A DNA stretch of 64,000 nucleotides from Eubacterium sp. UBA4343 (GCA_002394235.1 DGTF01000061.1:1-64000), one strand, 5' to 3'; shown: positions 51,268 to 62,011, counted from the stretch's first letter. Translations and numbers: made by a program. The notes: generated by a model not told the origin, from the sequence alone.

Positions 51268-51296
51268 AATATATCACTGAATAGGTGGATCGTCAA
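51268..51296 (-). promoter_or_regulatory. Promoter of yebC
   Basis: On the minus strand TTGACG (51291-51296), a 17-bp spacer and TATATT (51268-51273). The leader to the yebC start is about 140 nt and includes a hairpin CTGTATGCAGC/GCTGTATACAG (about 51195-51225). No gene lies in 51124-51391. Confidence 0.8.
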
Positions 51297-51391
51297 CCGG
51301 CTGCAAAGAGAGTCAAAGCAGCAAAGAAACAGAAAATTTCAGAGCTCTGTCTCCCTTTGAGGTGACAGCGGAAAAGCGCGGCGCCGTTTTG

Positions 51392-52912
51392 TCAGAGAAA
51401 TTCGTGGATGAATTCGAGAATGTTCCCGGCAGTCGCAGAGGCCTCTGAATATTTCTCGGATGCCCTCTCTCCGCATTTTCCGTGGATGTAGACACCGAGG
51501 GCGGCAGCGACACCGGTATATTCTCCGTGCTGCGCGGTCAAACCGGCGATGATTCCGGTCAGGACATCTCCGCTTCCTGCCGTGGATAGTGCGCTGTTGC
51601 CGGACCGGTTCAGAAAGCAGCTGCCATTCGGGAGCGCTGTGACGGTTGCGGCGTCCTTCAGAACCACTGTGTTGCGGACCTCCTCGGCAGCATGCCTGGC
51701 GATGCTGACGGCAGATGACTTGATGTCTGAGGGCGCAATGCCGGTCAGACGGCTCATCTCCCCCACGTGCGGCGTGAAAACGGACGGAAAACGAATCTCC
51801 CGAAGAAGATCGTTGTGCGCCGCGATGAGATTCAGCGCGTCGGCGTCAAAGACGGCAGGTATTTTTCTTTCCTGATTGAGACGGAGAAATTCCCGCATAA
51901 GAGAAAGTGCCGTATCGCCGGTTCCGAGTCCGGGACCGATCAGTACAGTATCCGCCCATTTCATATCCGCTGCAAGCTGTGGAAAGTCTTTTGCGCCATC
52001 CCGGTATGTGGAGATGAGAGCTTCCGGGAACAGCGAGCATATCGGTGTGCGATTATTCTCTTCCGTGAAGATCTTTACCATTCCGACACCGGTCAGAAGC
52101 GCGGCTTTTGCGGAGAGATACGCCGCCCCGCAGATATTCCGCGATCCGGCGATGACGAGGATCTTCCGGAAGGTTCCCTTGTTGCCGGATTCATCCCGCT
52201 TCGGGAGGTAATCCAGATCACTGTGTTCGATGGTATACAGCTGGCAGGCTTTCGTGATCTTTCTGGCAAGCGGAATCCCGATCTGCTTTACCTTGATCTT
52301 TCCGGCGCAGGCTGCTCCGGGATAGATGTAGAGCCCGGCCTTTCCGGTTGTGAAAGTGACGGTGAGATCCGCCCGGACGGCTGTGCCCATGATCATGCCG
52401 GAGTCGGTGTTGACACCGGACGGCATATCGACAGCTGCGACAGGCACCTCAGAATGATTGATCCGGTCAATGAGTTCGGCATAGATTCCGGTGATGTCCC
52501 GCTTGAGCCCGATTCCGAAGAGGGCATCTATGATAAGAGAATAATCCTCCGGATGAAAATCCGCCAGCTCCTCGCCCGGCGTCGTGCGCGCCCGGATGAC
52601 CGGAATCGGAAAGCCTTCGATGATATGAAGCTGCTGGTTCAGCTGGTCACTGAATTTTTCCTCCGGTCCGGCAAGAAAAACCGTGCAGCTGTATCCCTCC
52701 TCGCAGAGAACGCGGGCCACAGCGACTCCGTCTCCGCCATTGTTTCCCGTTCCGCAGACGACGAGGATCCGATCCATGTCATACTGCCGTTTTTCAATTT
52801 CTGATGCACAGGCAAGTGCCGCCCGCTCCATGAGGACCATAGAAGGCATTCCAGCCGCGACAGCGCTTCGGTCCGCGTCCTGATGCTGCCTTGCACTCAA
52901 GATCAGTTTCAT
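51392..52912 (-). CDS. nnrD: Bifunctional NAD(P)H-hydrate repair enzyme (epimerase + dehydratase)
   Basis: 506 residues. The N-terminal YjeF_N epimerase domain (about 1-215) has VVCGTGNNGGDGVAVARVL and AVDMPSGVNTDSG. The C-terminal ADP-dependent dehydratase of ribokinase fold (about 225-500) has ILVIAGSRNICGAAYLSAKA, VLIGPGLG, VFTPHVGEMSRL and the catalytic STAGSGDVLTGIIAGL. It repairs hydrated NADH and NADPH. GGGAGG precedes the ATG. It follows rex with its own spacer of repeats. Confidence 0.95.
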   Translation of the reverse strand: MKLILSARQHQDADRSAVAAGMPSMVLMERAALACASEIEKRQYDMDRILVVCGTGNNGGDGVAVARVLCEEGYSCTVFLAGPEEKFSDQLNQQLHIIEGFPIPVIRARTTPGEELADFHPEDYSLIIDALFGIGLKRDITGIYAELIDRINHSEVPVAAVDMPSGVNTDSGMIMGTAVRADLTVTFTTGKAGLYIYPGAACAGKIKVKQIGIPLARKITKACQLYTIEHSDLDYLPKRDESGNKGTFRKILVIAGSRNICGAAYLSAKAALLTGVGMVKIFTEENNRTPICSLFPEALISTYRDGAKDFPQLAADMKWADTVLIGPGLGTGDTALSLMREFLRLNQERKIPAVFDADALNLIAAHNDLLREIRFPSVFTPHVGEMSRLTGIAPSDIKSSAVSIARHAAEEVRNTVVLKDAATVTALPNGSCFLNRSGNSALSTAGSGDVLTGIIAGLTAQHGEYTGVAAALGVYIHGKCGERASEKYSEASATAGNILEFIHEFL

Positions 52913-52944
52913 TCTGTATCCTCCCTTTCTGCTAAAGGACAGCG

Positions 52945-53058
52945 CAATTCATGAGATCCAATAAACGTTCTCTTCACTGCTCCAATTCATGAGATCCGAT
53001 AAACGCTCTCTTCTCTGCTCCAATTGATGAGATTCGATAACAATTTTCTTTTCCGTTC
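52945..53058. repeat. 38-bp x3 tandem repeats upstream of nnrD
   Basis: Units at 52945-52982, 52983-53020 and 53021-53058. All begin CAATT.ATGAGAT.C.ATAA and end in a CTC/TTC-rich tail. The first two units are nearly identical and the third, next to the rex terminator, is more diverged. The array lies between the rex terminator and the nnrD start, where the nnrD promoter would be expected. Confidence 0.9.
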
Positions 53059-53059
53059 C

Positions 53060-53091
53060 AAAAAGAGCCCCCATCTACGCGAGGGGCTCTT
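53060..53091 (-). terminator. Terminator of rex
   Basis: AAGAGCCCC (53063-53071) with GGGGCTCTT (53083-53091), followed leftward by five T. It lies 25 bp past the rex stop. Confidence 0.9.
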
Positions 53092-53115
53092 ATATCGTCT
53101 TGTATCGGCAGGTGT

Positions 53116-53757
53116 CTACTTCTCTTCGAGTGTCTTGAGGTTGTAGGACAGCCGCATCAGACTTTCGGACAGATGAACATTCTGAACAGCCACATTCTTC
53201 GGTACCACAAGGTTCAGATCGGTGTGCGCAAAATTCCAGATGGCGTGAATGCCGTTTTCGATCAGCATCTTGCTTACCTCAATGGCGTATTCCTTTGGGA
53301 GAGTCAGCGTCGCGATTTCGACATCATTCTCCCGGAGAAAGGATGGAATCTCGTCCGTCATACGGATTGGAACACCCCGGATGACCTTGCCCTTTAATTC
53401 GGGATTATTGTCGAAAAGTCCGATGATACGGAAACTGTTCTTCTCAAAGTTCGTATAATTCGCGAGAGCCTGTCCCAGATGTCCGACACCGATAATGATA
53501 ATATTGTGTATGCGGTCCAGTCCGAGAATTTTGGCGATCTCCTCTCGAAGATACTGCACATTATAACCGTAGCCCTGCTGCCCGAAACCGCCGAAATTAT
53601 TCAGATCCTGCCGGATCTGAGAGGCGGTCACCTTCATCTGCTGACTGAGTTCACCGGAAGAAATCCGCTCAACGCCGGCCTCCTGAAGTTCACCGAGATA
53701 CCGGTAATAACGGGGCAGCCTCTTGATAACGGCTTTCGAAATCTCTTTCTGACTCAT
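53116..53757 (-). CDS. rex: Redox-sensing transcriptional repressor Rex
   Basis: 213 residues. N-terminal winged helix (AVIKRLPRYYRYLGELQEAG, SSGELSQQMKVTASQIRQDL, NFGGFGQQGYGYNV). The Rossmann NADH-sensing domain has IIIGVGHLGQALANYTNFEK, LFDNNPELKG and a C-terminal domain-swapped helix. It senses NADH/NAD ratio and represses fermentation genes. The start at 53757 has AAGGAGG upstream; the frame is open to 53907 through the promoter. It is divergent from the ABC-F gene. Confidence 0.96.
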   Translation of the reverse strand: MSQKEISKAVIKRLPRYYRYLGELQEAGVERISSGELSQQMKVTASQIRQDLNNFGGFGQQGYGYNVQYLREEIAKILGLDRIHNIIIIGVGHLGQALANYTNFEKNSFRIIGLFDNNPELKGKVIRGVPIRMTDEIPSFLRENDVEIATLTLPKEYAIEVSKMLIENGIHAIWNFAHTDLNLVVPKNVAVQNVHLSESLMRLSYNLKTLEEK

Positions 53758-53785
53758 ATAAGAAAACCTCCTTGAAGCTACTACT

Positions 53786-53814
53786 ATTATATGTAATTGT
53801 CTAATTTTTGTCAA
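53786..53814 (-). promoter_or_regulatory. Consensus promoter of rex
   Basis: On the minus strand TTGACA (53809-53814), exactly 17 bp, TATAAT (53786-53791). The same stretch on the plus strand reads TTGTCTAATTTTTGTCAA. This is an imperfect dyad with the TTG...CAA ends and AT-rich centre of a Rex operator, so autoregulation is possible but unproven. Confidence 0.85.
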
Positions 53815-53839
53815 AGTATTTCTCTTTTTCCTGCCGCCC

Positions 53840-53867
53840 TTGCTTTGTTGTTTTTTTTCGGTATAAT
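53840..53867 (+). promoter_or_regulatory. Promoter of the ABC-F gene
   Basis: TTGCTT (53840-53845), a 16-bp spacer and TATAAT (53862-53867), about 75 bp before the ATG at 53943. It is back to back with the rex promoter. Confidence 0.65.
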
Positions 53868-53942
53868 TGGAAGGTAAATGCTCCGCCAGAGAGGCGGCGG
53901 GACGCAAACAGGAAAAGTTACGGATGTGTGAGGTGGACAGAT

Positions 53943-55979
53943 ATGATTCTCTCCTGTCAGAATATCAGCAAGACATTTGGATCAGAGGAAATCCTGAAGG
54001 ATATTTCCTTCCATATTGAAGAAAGGGACAAGGCCGCTCTGATCGGTGTGAATGGAGCGGGCAAATCGACGCTGCTCCGGATCATTACCGGGGCTCTCAG
54101 TCCGGACACCGGAGAAGTCACTGTCACGCACGGCAAGACCATGGGATATCTGGCGCAGTACCAGGACATGGAATCAGACGAGACGATCTACCAGGAGGTC
54201 CGGAAGGCAAAGCAGGACATCCTTGATATGGAGCAGCGTCTGCGGGAGATGGAGCGCCGGATGGACACGGTCACCGGCGAGGAGGCCGTTTCGCTGATGA
54301 ACCGCTATACTGAGCTGATGCATGAGTTCGAGTTGCAGAACGGATATGCGGCGGAGAGCGAGATCACAGGCGTTCTGAAGGGCCTCGGATTCGAGGAAAA
54401 AGATTTTGACCGCCGTCTGGGTTCCCTCTCCGGCGGCCAGAAGACACGGGTTGTTCTGGGCAAGCTTCTGCTGACAAAGCCGGACATTCTGCTCCTTGAT
54501 GAGCCGACCAACCACCTGGATCTCTCCTCCATCGAGTGGCTGGAGAATTTTCTCATCAATTATCCGGGAACCGTGCTCATTGTCTCTCATGACCGGTATT
54601 TCCTGAACCGCATCGTCACGCGGGTTATCGAGATCGAAAACGGAAGATCGATGAGCTTCGAGGGAAACTACAACGAATACAGCCGGAAGAAATCAATCGT
54701 GCGCAAGGCACAGTACAACGCGTGGGCGAAGCAGCAGGCTGAGATCCGTCATCAGGAAGCGGTCATCACAAAGCTGAAACAGTTTAACCGGGAGAAGTCC
54801 ATCAAGCGTGCGGAATCCAGAGAAAAAATGCTCGATAAAATGGAGGTACTGGAAAAACCGCAGGAAGTCAGCGCGGATATGCGCATTGAGCTGAAGCCGA
54901 GGACGGAAAGCGGCAAGGATGTGCTCACTGTGACCGGTCTGTCCAAGTCTTTTCCGGGGCTCCTTCTCTTCCGGAATCAGTCCTTTGAGATCAAGCGTGG
55001 AGAACGGGTCGCAATCATCGGTGACAACGGAACCGGAAAGTCCACGATTCTGAAGATGGTCAACGGCCTTCTGACACCGGATGAGGGAAAAATCACACTC
55101 GGTTCCAAGGTTCATATCGGGTATTACGATCAGGAGCAGCAGCTGCTTGACCCGGAGAAGACGATCTTTCAGCAGATCGCAGACGACTACCCCTCTCTGA
55201 CCGAAACAGAGATCCGCAATGTCCTCGCTGCCTTCCTGTTTACCGGCGATGATGTGTACAAAAAGATCTCTTCGATCAGCGGCGGCGAGCGCGGGCGTGT
55301 GTCCCTGGCCAGACTGATGCTCTCAGAGGCAAATTTTCTGATTCTGGACGAGCCGACGAACCACCTGGACATCATCTCCAAGGAGATACTGGAAGATGCC
55401 CTGAATGAGTATACCGGAACGGTGCTCTATGTGAGCCACGACCGTTATTTCATCAATCAGACGGCGACCCGCATTCTGGAGCTGACCAATCATACTCTGG
55501 TCAACTATATCGGCAACTACGATTATTACATGGAGAAAAAAGAAGAGCTGACGCGTGCCTATGCCTCTTCTCCTGCGTCTGACGGCGCGGGCGGAAAAAA
55601 TTCCGGCGCGGCAGGAACAGCTTCCCTCTCCTCTTCCGGCTCCGAATCAGGAGTCTACGGATCAGCGCCGGCCGGACAGACTGCCGCAGATGGAAATCCT
55701 GCGGCGGCCACGGATTCCTCCGGCTCCGGAAAACTGGACTGGAAAGCACAGAAGGAGGAACAGGCGAGACTTCGGAAAAAGGAAAACCGGATCCGTAAAA
55801 TTGAAGAGGAAATCGAGAAACTGGAGGCGAGGAACAAGGAAATCGACGAAGAATTTCTGAAACCGGAGACCGGAACGGATCTGCAGAAATGCCAGGAGCT
55901 CGCGAAGGAACAGAACGCGAACAACGACAGGCTTCAGGAACTCTATGAAGACTGGGAGACAGCTTCCGACGAAGAATGA
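53943..55979 (+). CDS. ABC-F family ATPase (ribosome-associated)
   Basis: 678 residues, no membrane helix. Two nucleotide-binding domains: Walker A GVNGAGKST and GDNGTGKST, signatures LSGGQKTR and ISGGERGR, and Walker B motifs ending DEPTNHLD in both. They are joined by the P-site-tRNA-interaction linker rich in Lys, Glu and Arg (WAKQQAEIRHQEAVITKLKQ, FNREKSIKRAESREKMLDKM). Residues about 542-597 are a Ser/Gly/Ala low-complexity insertion, followed by a C-terminal coiled coil. Members act on stalled or antibiotic-bound ribosomes; which kind this is cannot be told. ATG 53943 has GTGAGGTGG upstream. The only rightward gene of the 26-64 kb part. Confidence 0.92.
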   Translation: MILSCQNISKTFGSEEILKDISFHIEERDKAALIGVNGAGKSTLLRIITGALSPDTGEVTVTHGKTMGYLAQYQDMESDETIYQEVRKAKQDILDMEQRLREMERRMDTVTGEEAVSLMNRYTELMHEFELQNGYAAESEITGVLKGLGFEEKDFDRRLGSLSGGQKTRVVLGKLLLTKPDILLLDEPTNHLDLSSIEWLENFLINYPGTVLIVSHDRYFLNRIVTRVIEIENGRSMSFEGNYNEYSRKKSIVRKAQYNAWAKQQAEIRHQEAVITKLKQFNREKSIKRAESREKMLDKMEVLEKPQEVSADMRIELKPRTESGKDVLTVTGLSKSFPGLLLFRNQSFEIKRGERVAIIGDNGTGKSTILKMVNGLLTPDEGKITLGSKVHIGYYDQEQQLLDPEKTIFQQIADDYPSLTETEIRNVLAAFLFTGDDVYKKISSISGGERGRVSLARLMLSEANFLILDEPTNHLDIISKEILEDALNEYTGTVLYVSHDRYFINQTATRILELTNHTLVNYIGNYDYYMEKKEELTRAYASSPASDGAGGKNSGAAGTASLSSSGSESGVYGSAPAGQTAADGNPAAATDSSGSGKLDWKAQKEEQARLRKKENRIRKIEEEIEKLEARNKEIDEEFLKPETGTDLQKCQELAKEQNANNDRLQELYEDWETASDEE

Positions 55980-56021
55980 CCGGAATAAATCCTATAATGG
56001 CCGTAATAAAAATATGATTGT

Positions 56022-56077
56022 AAAATACAGGAACAGCCGCTGTGCAGAGCTCTGCACAGCGGCTGTTCCTGTATTTT
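56022..56077. terminator. Bidirectional terminator, 56-bp perfect palindrome
   Basis: AAAATACAGGAACAGCCGCT and its exact complement flank TGTGCAGA.GCTCTGCACA, centred on GAGCTC at 56049/56050, with no mismatch over 28 bp per arm. The A/T ends give T-runs on both strands, so it serves the converging ABC-F and icd genes. Confidence 0.95.
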
Positions 56078-56089
56078 CCGTGTAAGTAT

Positions 56090-57301
56090 TTACAGCATGG
56101 AGTCCAGTGTGTCGCGGATGGCGAGGATGAAATCCTCGGAATTCAGCGTCTTCACATTCGGAAGTGTTGTGATTCTCGCGAGATCTCCGGTCATTTTTCC
56201 GGACTCAATGGTGGTGATGGTTGCCTTCTCAAGCTTATCCGCAAAATCGACAAGCTCCGGGAGCTTGTCCAGCTCTCCCCGTTTGCGAAGAGCGCCGCTC
56301 CATGCGAAAATAGTGGCTACGGAGTTCGTCGAAGTCTCCTCGCCGCGCAGATGCTTGTAATAATGTCTCTGAACGGTTCCGTGAGCAGCCTCGTACTCAA
56401 AATATCCGTGCGGGGATACCAGAACAGAGGTCATCATCGCGAGGGAACCGAAGGCGGAGGACAGCATATCACTCATGACATCTCCGTCGTAGTTTTTGCA
56501 GGCCCAGATGAATCCGCCCTCCGATTTCATGATTCGGGCAACCGCGTCATCGATCAGTGTATAGAAGTAGGTGATGCCGCAGGCCTCAAATTTTTCCTTG
56601 TAGTCGTTGTCATAGATCTCCTGGAAGATATCCTTGAAGCGGTGATCATAGGTCTTGGAAATCGTGTCCTTTGTGGCAAACCAGAGATCTTCCTTTCTGG
56701 AGAGGGCAAAATCAAAGCAGCTTCTGGCAAAGCTTGTGATGGAATCATCCAGGTTATGTGTGCCCTGTACGACACCCGGTCCGTCAAACTTGTGAACCAG
56801 CTCTGTCTTCGTGATTTCACCGTCGTCGGAGGTATACACCAGTTCAACCTTACCTGCCTTCGGAACACGGATCTCTACGTTGCGGTAGACATCTCCGTAA
56901 GCGTGACGGGCGATGGTGATCGGCTTTTTCCAGCAGCGGACTACCGGTTCAATTCCCTTTACGATAATCGGTGTGCGGAACACGGTGCCGTCCAGCATGG
57001 CACGGATGGTTCCGTTCGGGCTCTTCCACATCTCCTTGAGATTGTATTCCTTAACGCGCGCGGCATTCGGCGTGATGGTCGCGCATTTTACGGCGACGCC
57101 GTATTTTTTTGTCGCCTCGGCGGAATCTCTGGTGACCTGGTCGTTCGTCTCATCGCGGTGCTTCAGCCCGAGGTCATAGTACTCGGTCTTGAGATCAATA
57201 TACGGAGTGAGCAGATCATCTTTGATCATCTGCCACAGGATCCGGGTCATCTCATCTCCGTCCATTTCAACGAGAGGCGTCTTCATCTGAATTTTTCCCA
57301 T
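56090..57301 (-). CDS. icd: NADP-dependent isocitrate dehydrogenase (homodimeric, eukaryote-like subfamily)
   Basis: 403 residues. [20 protein letters not shown] near the N-terminus, [16 protein letters not shown] for isocitrate binding, YDGDVMSDM for metal, and [20 protein letters not shown] for cofactor. The DGDEMTR and [13 protein letters not shown] motifs are those of the NADP-type subfamily II enzymes of about 400-415 residues. It makes 2-oxoglutarate and NADPH. AAGGCAGG lies before the ATG. No citrate synthase or aconitase is adjacent. Confidence 0.95.
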   Translation of the reverse strand: MGKIQMKTPLVEMDGDEMTRILWQMIKDDLLTPYIDLKTEYYDLGLKHRDETNDQVTRDSAEATKKYGVAVKCATITPNAARVKEYNLKEMWKSPNGTIRAMLDGTVFRTPIIVKGIEPVVRCWKKPITIARHAYGDVYRNVEIRVPKAGKVELVYTSDDGEITKTELVHKFDGPGVVQGTHNLDDSITSFARSCFDFALSRKEDLWFATKDTISKTYDHRFKDIFQEIYDNDYKEKFEACGITYFYTLIDDAVARIMKSEGGFIWACKNYDGDVMSDMLSSAFGSLAMMTSVLVSPHGYFEYEAAHGTVQRHYYKHLRGEETSTNSVATIFAWSGALRKRGELDKLPELVDFADKLEKATITTIESGKMTGDLARITTLPNVKTLNSEDFILAIRDTLDSML

Positions 57302-57398
57302 TATTTTGTACCTGCCTTCTATTTCGGATTCTTTCGCGATATTCTGCGGTCTGTCCCGGAATCATTGTCCGTGAAGATTCCTGACGGATCCTTCGTTA

Positions 57399-58613
57399 TT
57401 ACATGGACTTGATACGATCAATCGCCTCCACGGTCTTCTCATAGGTGCCGAATGCCGTCAGACGGAAGAAGTGTTCGCCGCTCGGGCCGAATCCGGAACC
57501 GGGTGTTCCGACGACATGAACATCTTCGAGAAGATGATCGAAGAAATCCCAGGAGGTCATGTTGTCCGGTGTCTTGAGCCAGATGTACGGAGCGTTCACT
57601 CCGCCGTATACAGTGTATCCGGCATCCTTCAGTCCGTCATAGATGACACGGGCGTTCTTCTGATAGTAGCTCACCTGTGCGCGGATTTCCTTCTGCCCTT
57701 CCGGTGTGAAGACGACTGCGCCGGCCTTCTGAATGATGTAGGGAGCGCCGTTGTACTTGGTGCCGTGGCGTCTTGCCCAGAGATCGTGGAGAGAAACGCC
57801 GTCCGCGTCACGGAGATCCTTCGGAACAACGGTGAAGCCGAGACGTACGCCGGTGAAACCGGCATTTTTGGAGAAGCTGCGGATTTCGATGGCACAGGTC
57901 CTCGCTCCCTCACACTCATAGATCGAATGGGGAACATCCTTCTCTGTAATGTATGCCTCATAGGCGGCATCGTAGAGGATGACGGCTCCGATCCGGTTTG
58001 CGTAATCCACCCACTCCTGAAGCTGAGCCTTACTGATGGTCATTCCGGTCGGATTATTCGGATAGCAGAGGTAGATGATATCCGGATTTTCCTTTGGAAA
58101 TTCCGGTGTGAAATTGTTGGCTTCGGTACAGGGCATATAGATGAAATTGGAGTATCTCTGCTCGGAAGGAATCCATTCGCCGGAGCGGCCTGCCATGACG
58201 TTTGAATCCACGTATACCGGGTATACCGGGTCGCAGACGGCAACCTTCGCGTCCTCACTGAAAATCTCCTGAATATTGCCGGAATCGCTCTTGGCTCCGT
58301 CCGACACAAAGATTTCATCCGCGCTGATCTCGCATCCTCTTCCCTTGTACTCATCAGCAATCGCGTCCCGGAGGAAAGCATATCCGAGATCCGGAGCGTA
58401 ACCGTGGAAGGTCTCCTTTTTGCCCATTTCATCTACGGCCTTGTGAAGTTCGTCGATAATGACCGGAGCAAGCGGTTGTGTGACATCGCCGATCCCGAGA
58501 CGGATGATATTCGCATCCGGGTTGGCCTCGGTATAAGCTGCGACCTTCTTCGCGATGGTGGAAAAAAGATAGCTTCCCTGAAGTCGGAGGTAATTCTGAT
58601 TTGCTTTAAACAT
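57399..58613 (-). CDS. dapL: LL-diaminopimelate aminotransferase DapL
   Basis: 404 residues. LQGSYLFSTIAKKVAAYTEA, RLGIGDVTQPLAPVIIDELH, SDGAKSDSGNIQEIF, CYPNNPTG, and the PLP Lys in IRSFSKNAGFTGVRLGFTV. The SDGAKSD motif distinguishes DapL from other aminotransferases. It converts tetrahydrodipicolinate to LL-diaminopimelate in one step for lysine and cell-wall synthesis. GAGGAG precedes the ATG; it begins 3 bp after the pyrG stop. Confidence 0.95.
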   Translation of the reverse strand: MFKANQNYLRLQGSYLFSTIAKKVAAYTEANPDANIIRLGIGDVTQPLAPVIIDELHKAVDEMGKKETFHGYAPDLGYAFLRDAIADEYKGRGCEISADEIFVSDGAKSDSGNIQEIFSEDAKVAVCDPVYPVYVDSNVMAGRSGEWIPSEQRYSNFIYMPCTEANNFTPEFPKENPDIIYLCYPNNPTGMTISKAQLQEWVDYANRIGAVILYDAAYEAYITEKDVPHSIYECEGARTCAIEIRSFSKNAGFTGVRLGFTVVPKDLRDADGVSLHDLWARRHGTKYNGAPYIIQKAGAVVFTPEGQKEIRAQVSYYQKNARVIYDGLKDAGYTVYGGVNAPYIWLKTPDNMTSWDFFDHLLEDVHVVGTPGSGFGPSGEHFFRLTAFGTYEKTVEAIDRIKSM

Positions 58614-58616
58614 CGG

Positions 58617-60233
<1,617 letters not shown>

Positions 60234-60237
60234 TCAC

Positions 60238-60332
60238 TCCTCCTCCTGCCGGGCATGCGTGCCGCAGCGTATATATGGTTGCGCCCCTTTCCGCGAAGCC
60301 AGAAATATTTATGGCGCCGCCTGCAGCAGGGC
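60238..60332. repeat. Weak copy of the dispersed repeat
   Basis: GGGCATGCGTGCCGCAGCGT, CGCCCCTTTCCGCGAAGC and ATGGCGCCGCCTGCAG recall the family core but with many changes. It fills the 142-bp spacer between pyrG and purF. Confidence 0.4.
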
Positions 60333-60375
60333 TGTTTATTGATCGATTGGACGGTATCAGGCGCCTCGCCGATGC

Positions 60376-61809
60376 TCAGCTGCCTTCAAAGGCATCGCGG
60401 ATCTCATGGTCCGGAACCTCCATGGGATAGTTGCTGTCAAAACATGCCTTACAGATCGGAAGGTCACCCACCATGTCCTGAAGCTCGCCGATCTGCATAT
60501 ACCCCAGCGAATCCGCGCCGATGCTCCGGCGGATTTCCTCTGTGGAATTCTTCGAAGCAATCAGCTGCTTGTTGGACGGCACGTCAACACCGAAATAGCA
60601 GGGATGAAGAAATGGCGGTGAACTGATCCGCACATGAACCTCCGTCGCTCCGCATTTCTTCATGGTGTGAATCAGATTGGTGATTGTGGTGCCGCGGACA
60701 ATCGAGTCATCTACGAGCACGACTCTTTTTCCCTTGACAACGGACTTTATGACGCTCAGCTTGATCTTAACACTGGATTCACGCTCATCCTGACTGGGCT
60801 TTATAAACGTCCGGCCGACATAGCTGTTCTTGTGAAAAGCGATGCCGAATGGAATGCCGGATTCCATCGCGTAGCCCTGCGCGGCTGCCAGTCCGGAATC
60901 AGGTACGCCGACAACGATATCTGCCTCTACGGGGTAGGTCTTTGCGAGAGATGCGCCCCCGCGGATTCTCGCGTCATAGACGGCGATGCCGTCAATCTTT
61001 GAATCGAGACGGGCAAAATAGATATACTCGAAGATACAGCGCGCCTGCTTCTCTCTCGGAATGACACAATCCATGAATTCTGAATGAATCTCTCCGTTCT
61101 TATCGATGGTGACGATCTCACCCGGCTTCACGTCGCGGATGAATTCTGCGTCGATGGAATGAAGAGCGCAGCTCTCGGACGCGAGAATGTATGCCCTGTC
61201 TCTCTTTCCGATGCACAGCGGACGCAGGCCCCACGGGTCCCGGACACCGATCAGCTTGCGCGGACTCATCATGACGAGCGCGTAAGCTCCTCTGAGCTGT
61301 GTCACCGCTTTTTTGACCGCGATTTCAATGCTCGGCGTTTTGACGCGTTCCCTGGCGATGCAGTAGGCAATGACCTCGGAATCAATGGTTGTGTGAAAAA
61401 TCGCGCCGGTGTTCTCCATTTTTTCCCGAAGCTCATAGGCATTTACAAGGTTTCCGTTGTGCGCCAGAGCGAGAGAACCCTTGATGTAATTCAGGACAAG
61501 CGGCTGTGCGTTGTTCACGTTGAGCGAGCCGGAAGTGGAATAACGGACATGGCCGACACCGATGTTGCCCTTCAGATTCTGAAGCTCATCTCCTTTAAAT
61601 ACCTCGTTCAGAAGCCCCAGTCCGCGGTAGGAATTCACGCGTCCTTTCGGCCCGTTGGTATTGGACACCGCAATGCCACAGGATTCCTGTCCGCGGTGCT
61701 GCAGAGCTTCCAGACCAAAATAGATGGTCCTGCTGACATCTCCGCCGTCCGGATCATAGATTCCGAACACACCGCACTCCTCTTTTAAGCCGGATTCATA
61801 ATTTGTCAT
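60376..61809 (-). CDS. purF: Amidophosphoribosyltransferase PurF
   Basis: 477 residues. A short propeptide of 11 residues precedes Cys12 (KEECGVFGIYD), the N-terminal nucleophile. GLEALQHRGQESCGIAVS and GHVRYSTSG are glutaminase motifs. The PRPP-binding loop is RVVLVDDSIVRGTTITNLI. Cysteines in HPCYFGVDVPS and ICKACFDSNYP fit the [4Fe-4S]-type enzyme known from Bacillus. It starts purine synthesis. GGAGGAAG precedes the ATG. No other pur gene is adjacent. Confidence 0.96.
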   Translation of the reverse strand: MTNYESGLKEECGVFGIYDPDGGDVSRTIYFGLEALQHRGQESCGIAVSNTNGPKGRVNSYRGLGLLNEVFKGDELQNLKGNIGVGHVRYSTSGSLNVNNAQPLVLNYIKGSLALAHNGNLVNAYELREKMENTGAIFHTTIDSEVIAYCIARERVKTPSIEIAVKKAVTQLRGAYALVMMSPRKLIGVRDPWGLRPLCIGKRDRAYILASESCALHSIDAEFIRDVKPGEIVTIDKNGEIHSEFMDCVIPREKQARCIFEYIYFARLDSKIDGIAVYDARIRGGASLAKTYPVEADIVVGVPDSGLAAAQGYAMESGIPFGIAFHKNSYVGRTFIKPSQDERESSVKIKLSVIKSVVKGKRVVLVDDSIVRGTTITNLIHTMKKCGATEVHVRISSPPFLHPCYFGVDVPSNKQLIASKNSTEEIRRSIGADSLGYMQIGELQDMVGDLPICKACFDSNYPMEVPDHEIRDAFEGS

Positions 61810-61865
61810 CAGCTTCCTCCAGTTTCTGCTGTGTGAAAAATGAATAGCAAAAATAAAACCACTCT

Positions 61866-61894
61866 ATTATACTACATATTCTCTGCGGAGTAAT
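61866..61894 (-). promoter_or_regulatory. Possible promoter of purF
   Basis: A TATAAT (61866-61871, minus strand) lies about 57 bp before the start codon. The -35 at 17-bp spacing (ATTACT) is poor. No purine riboswitch is seen in the short leader. Confidence 0.4.
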
Positions 61895-61960
61895 CGCACA
61901 AGTTCGCTAAAATGCAAAAATGGATCAACCGAAAGAAAAGCATATTTTACAAACGAAAAA

Positions 61961-62003
61961 CTCACCCTCCGCCGGGGAAGGAAAGATCCCCCGCAGACAG
62001 TGA
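61961..62003 (-). terminator. Probable terminator of the CinA-type gene
   Basis: On the minus strand ACTCACT...GCGGGGG and CCCCGGCGGAGGGTGAGT form an interrupted stem followed by TTTTT. It lies just past the stop at 62012. Confidence 0.65.
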
Positions 62004-62011
62004 GTCAGAAC

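Noticed and set aside
56042-57412. 456-codon plus-strand ORF opposite icd
   Set aside because: Covers the whole of icd in antisense and starts inside the terminator palindrome; no motif.
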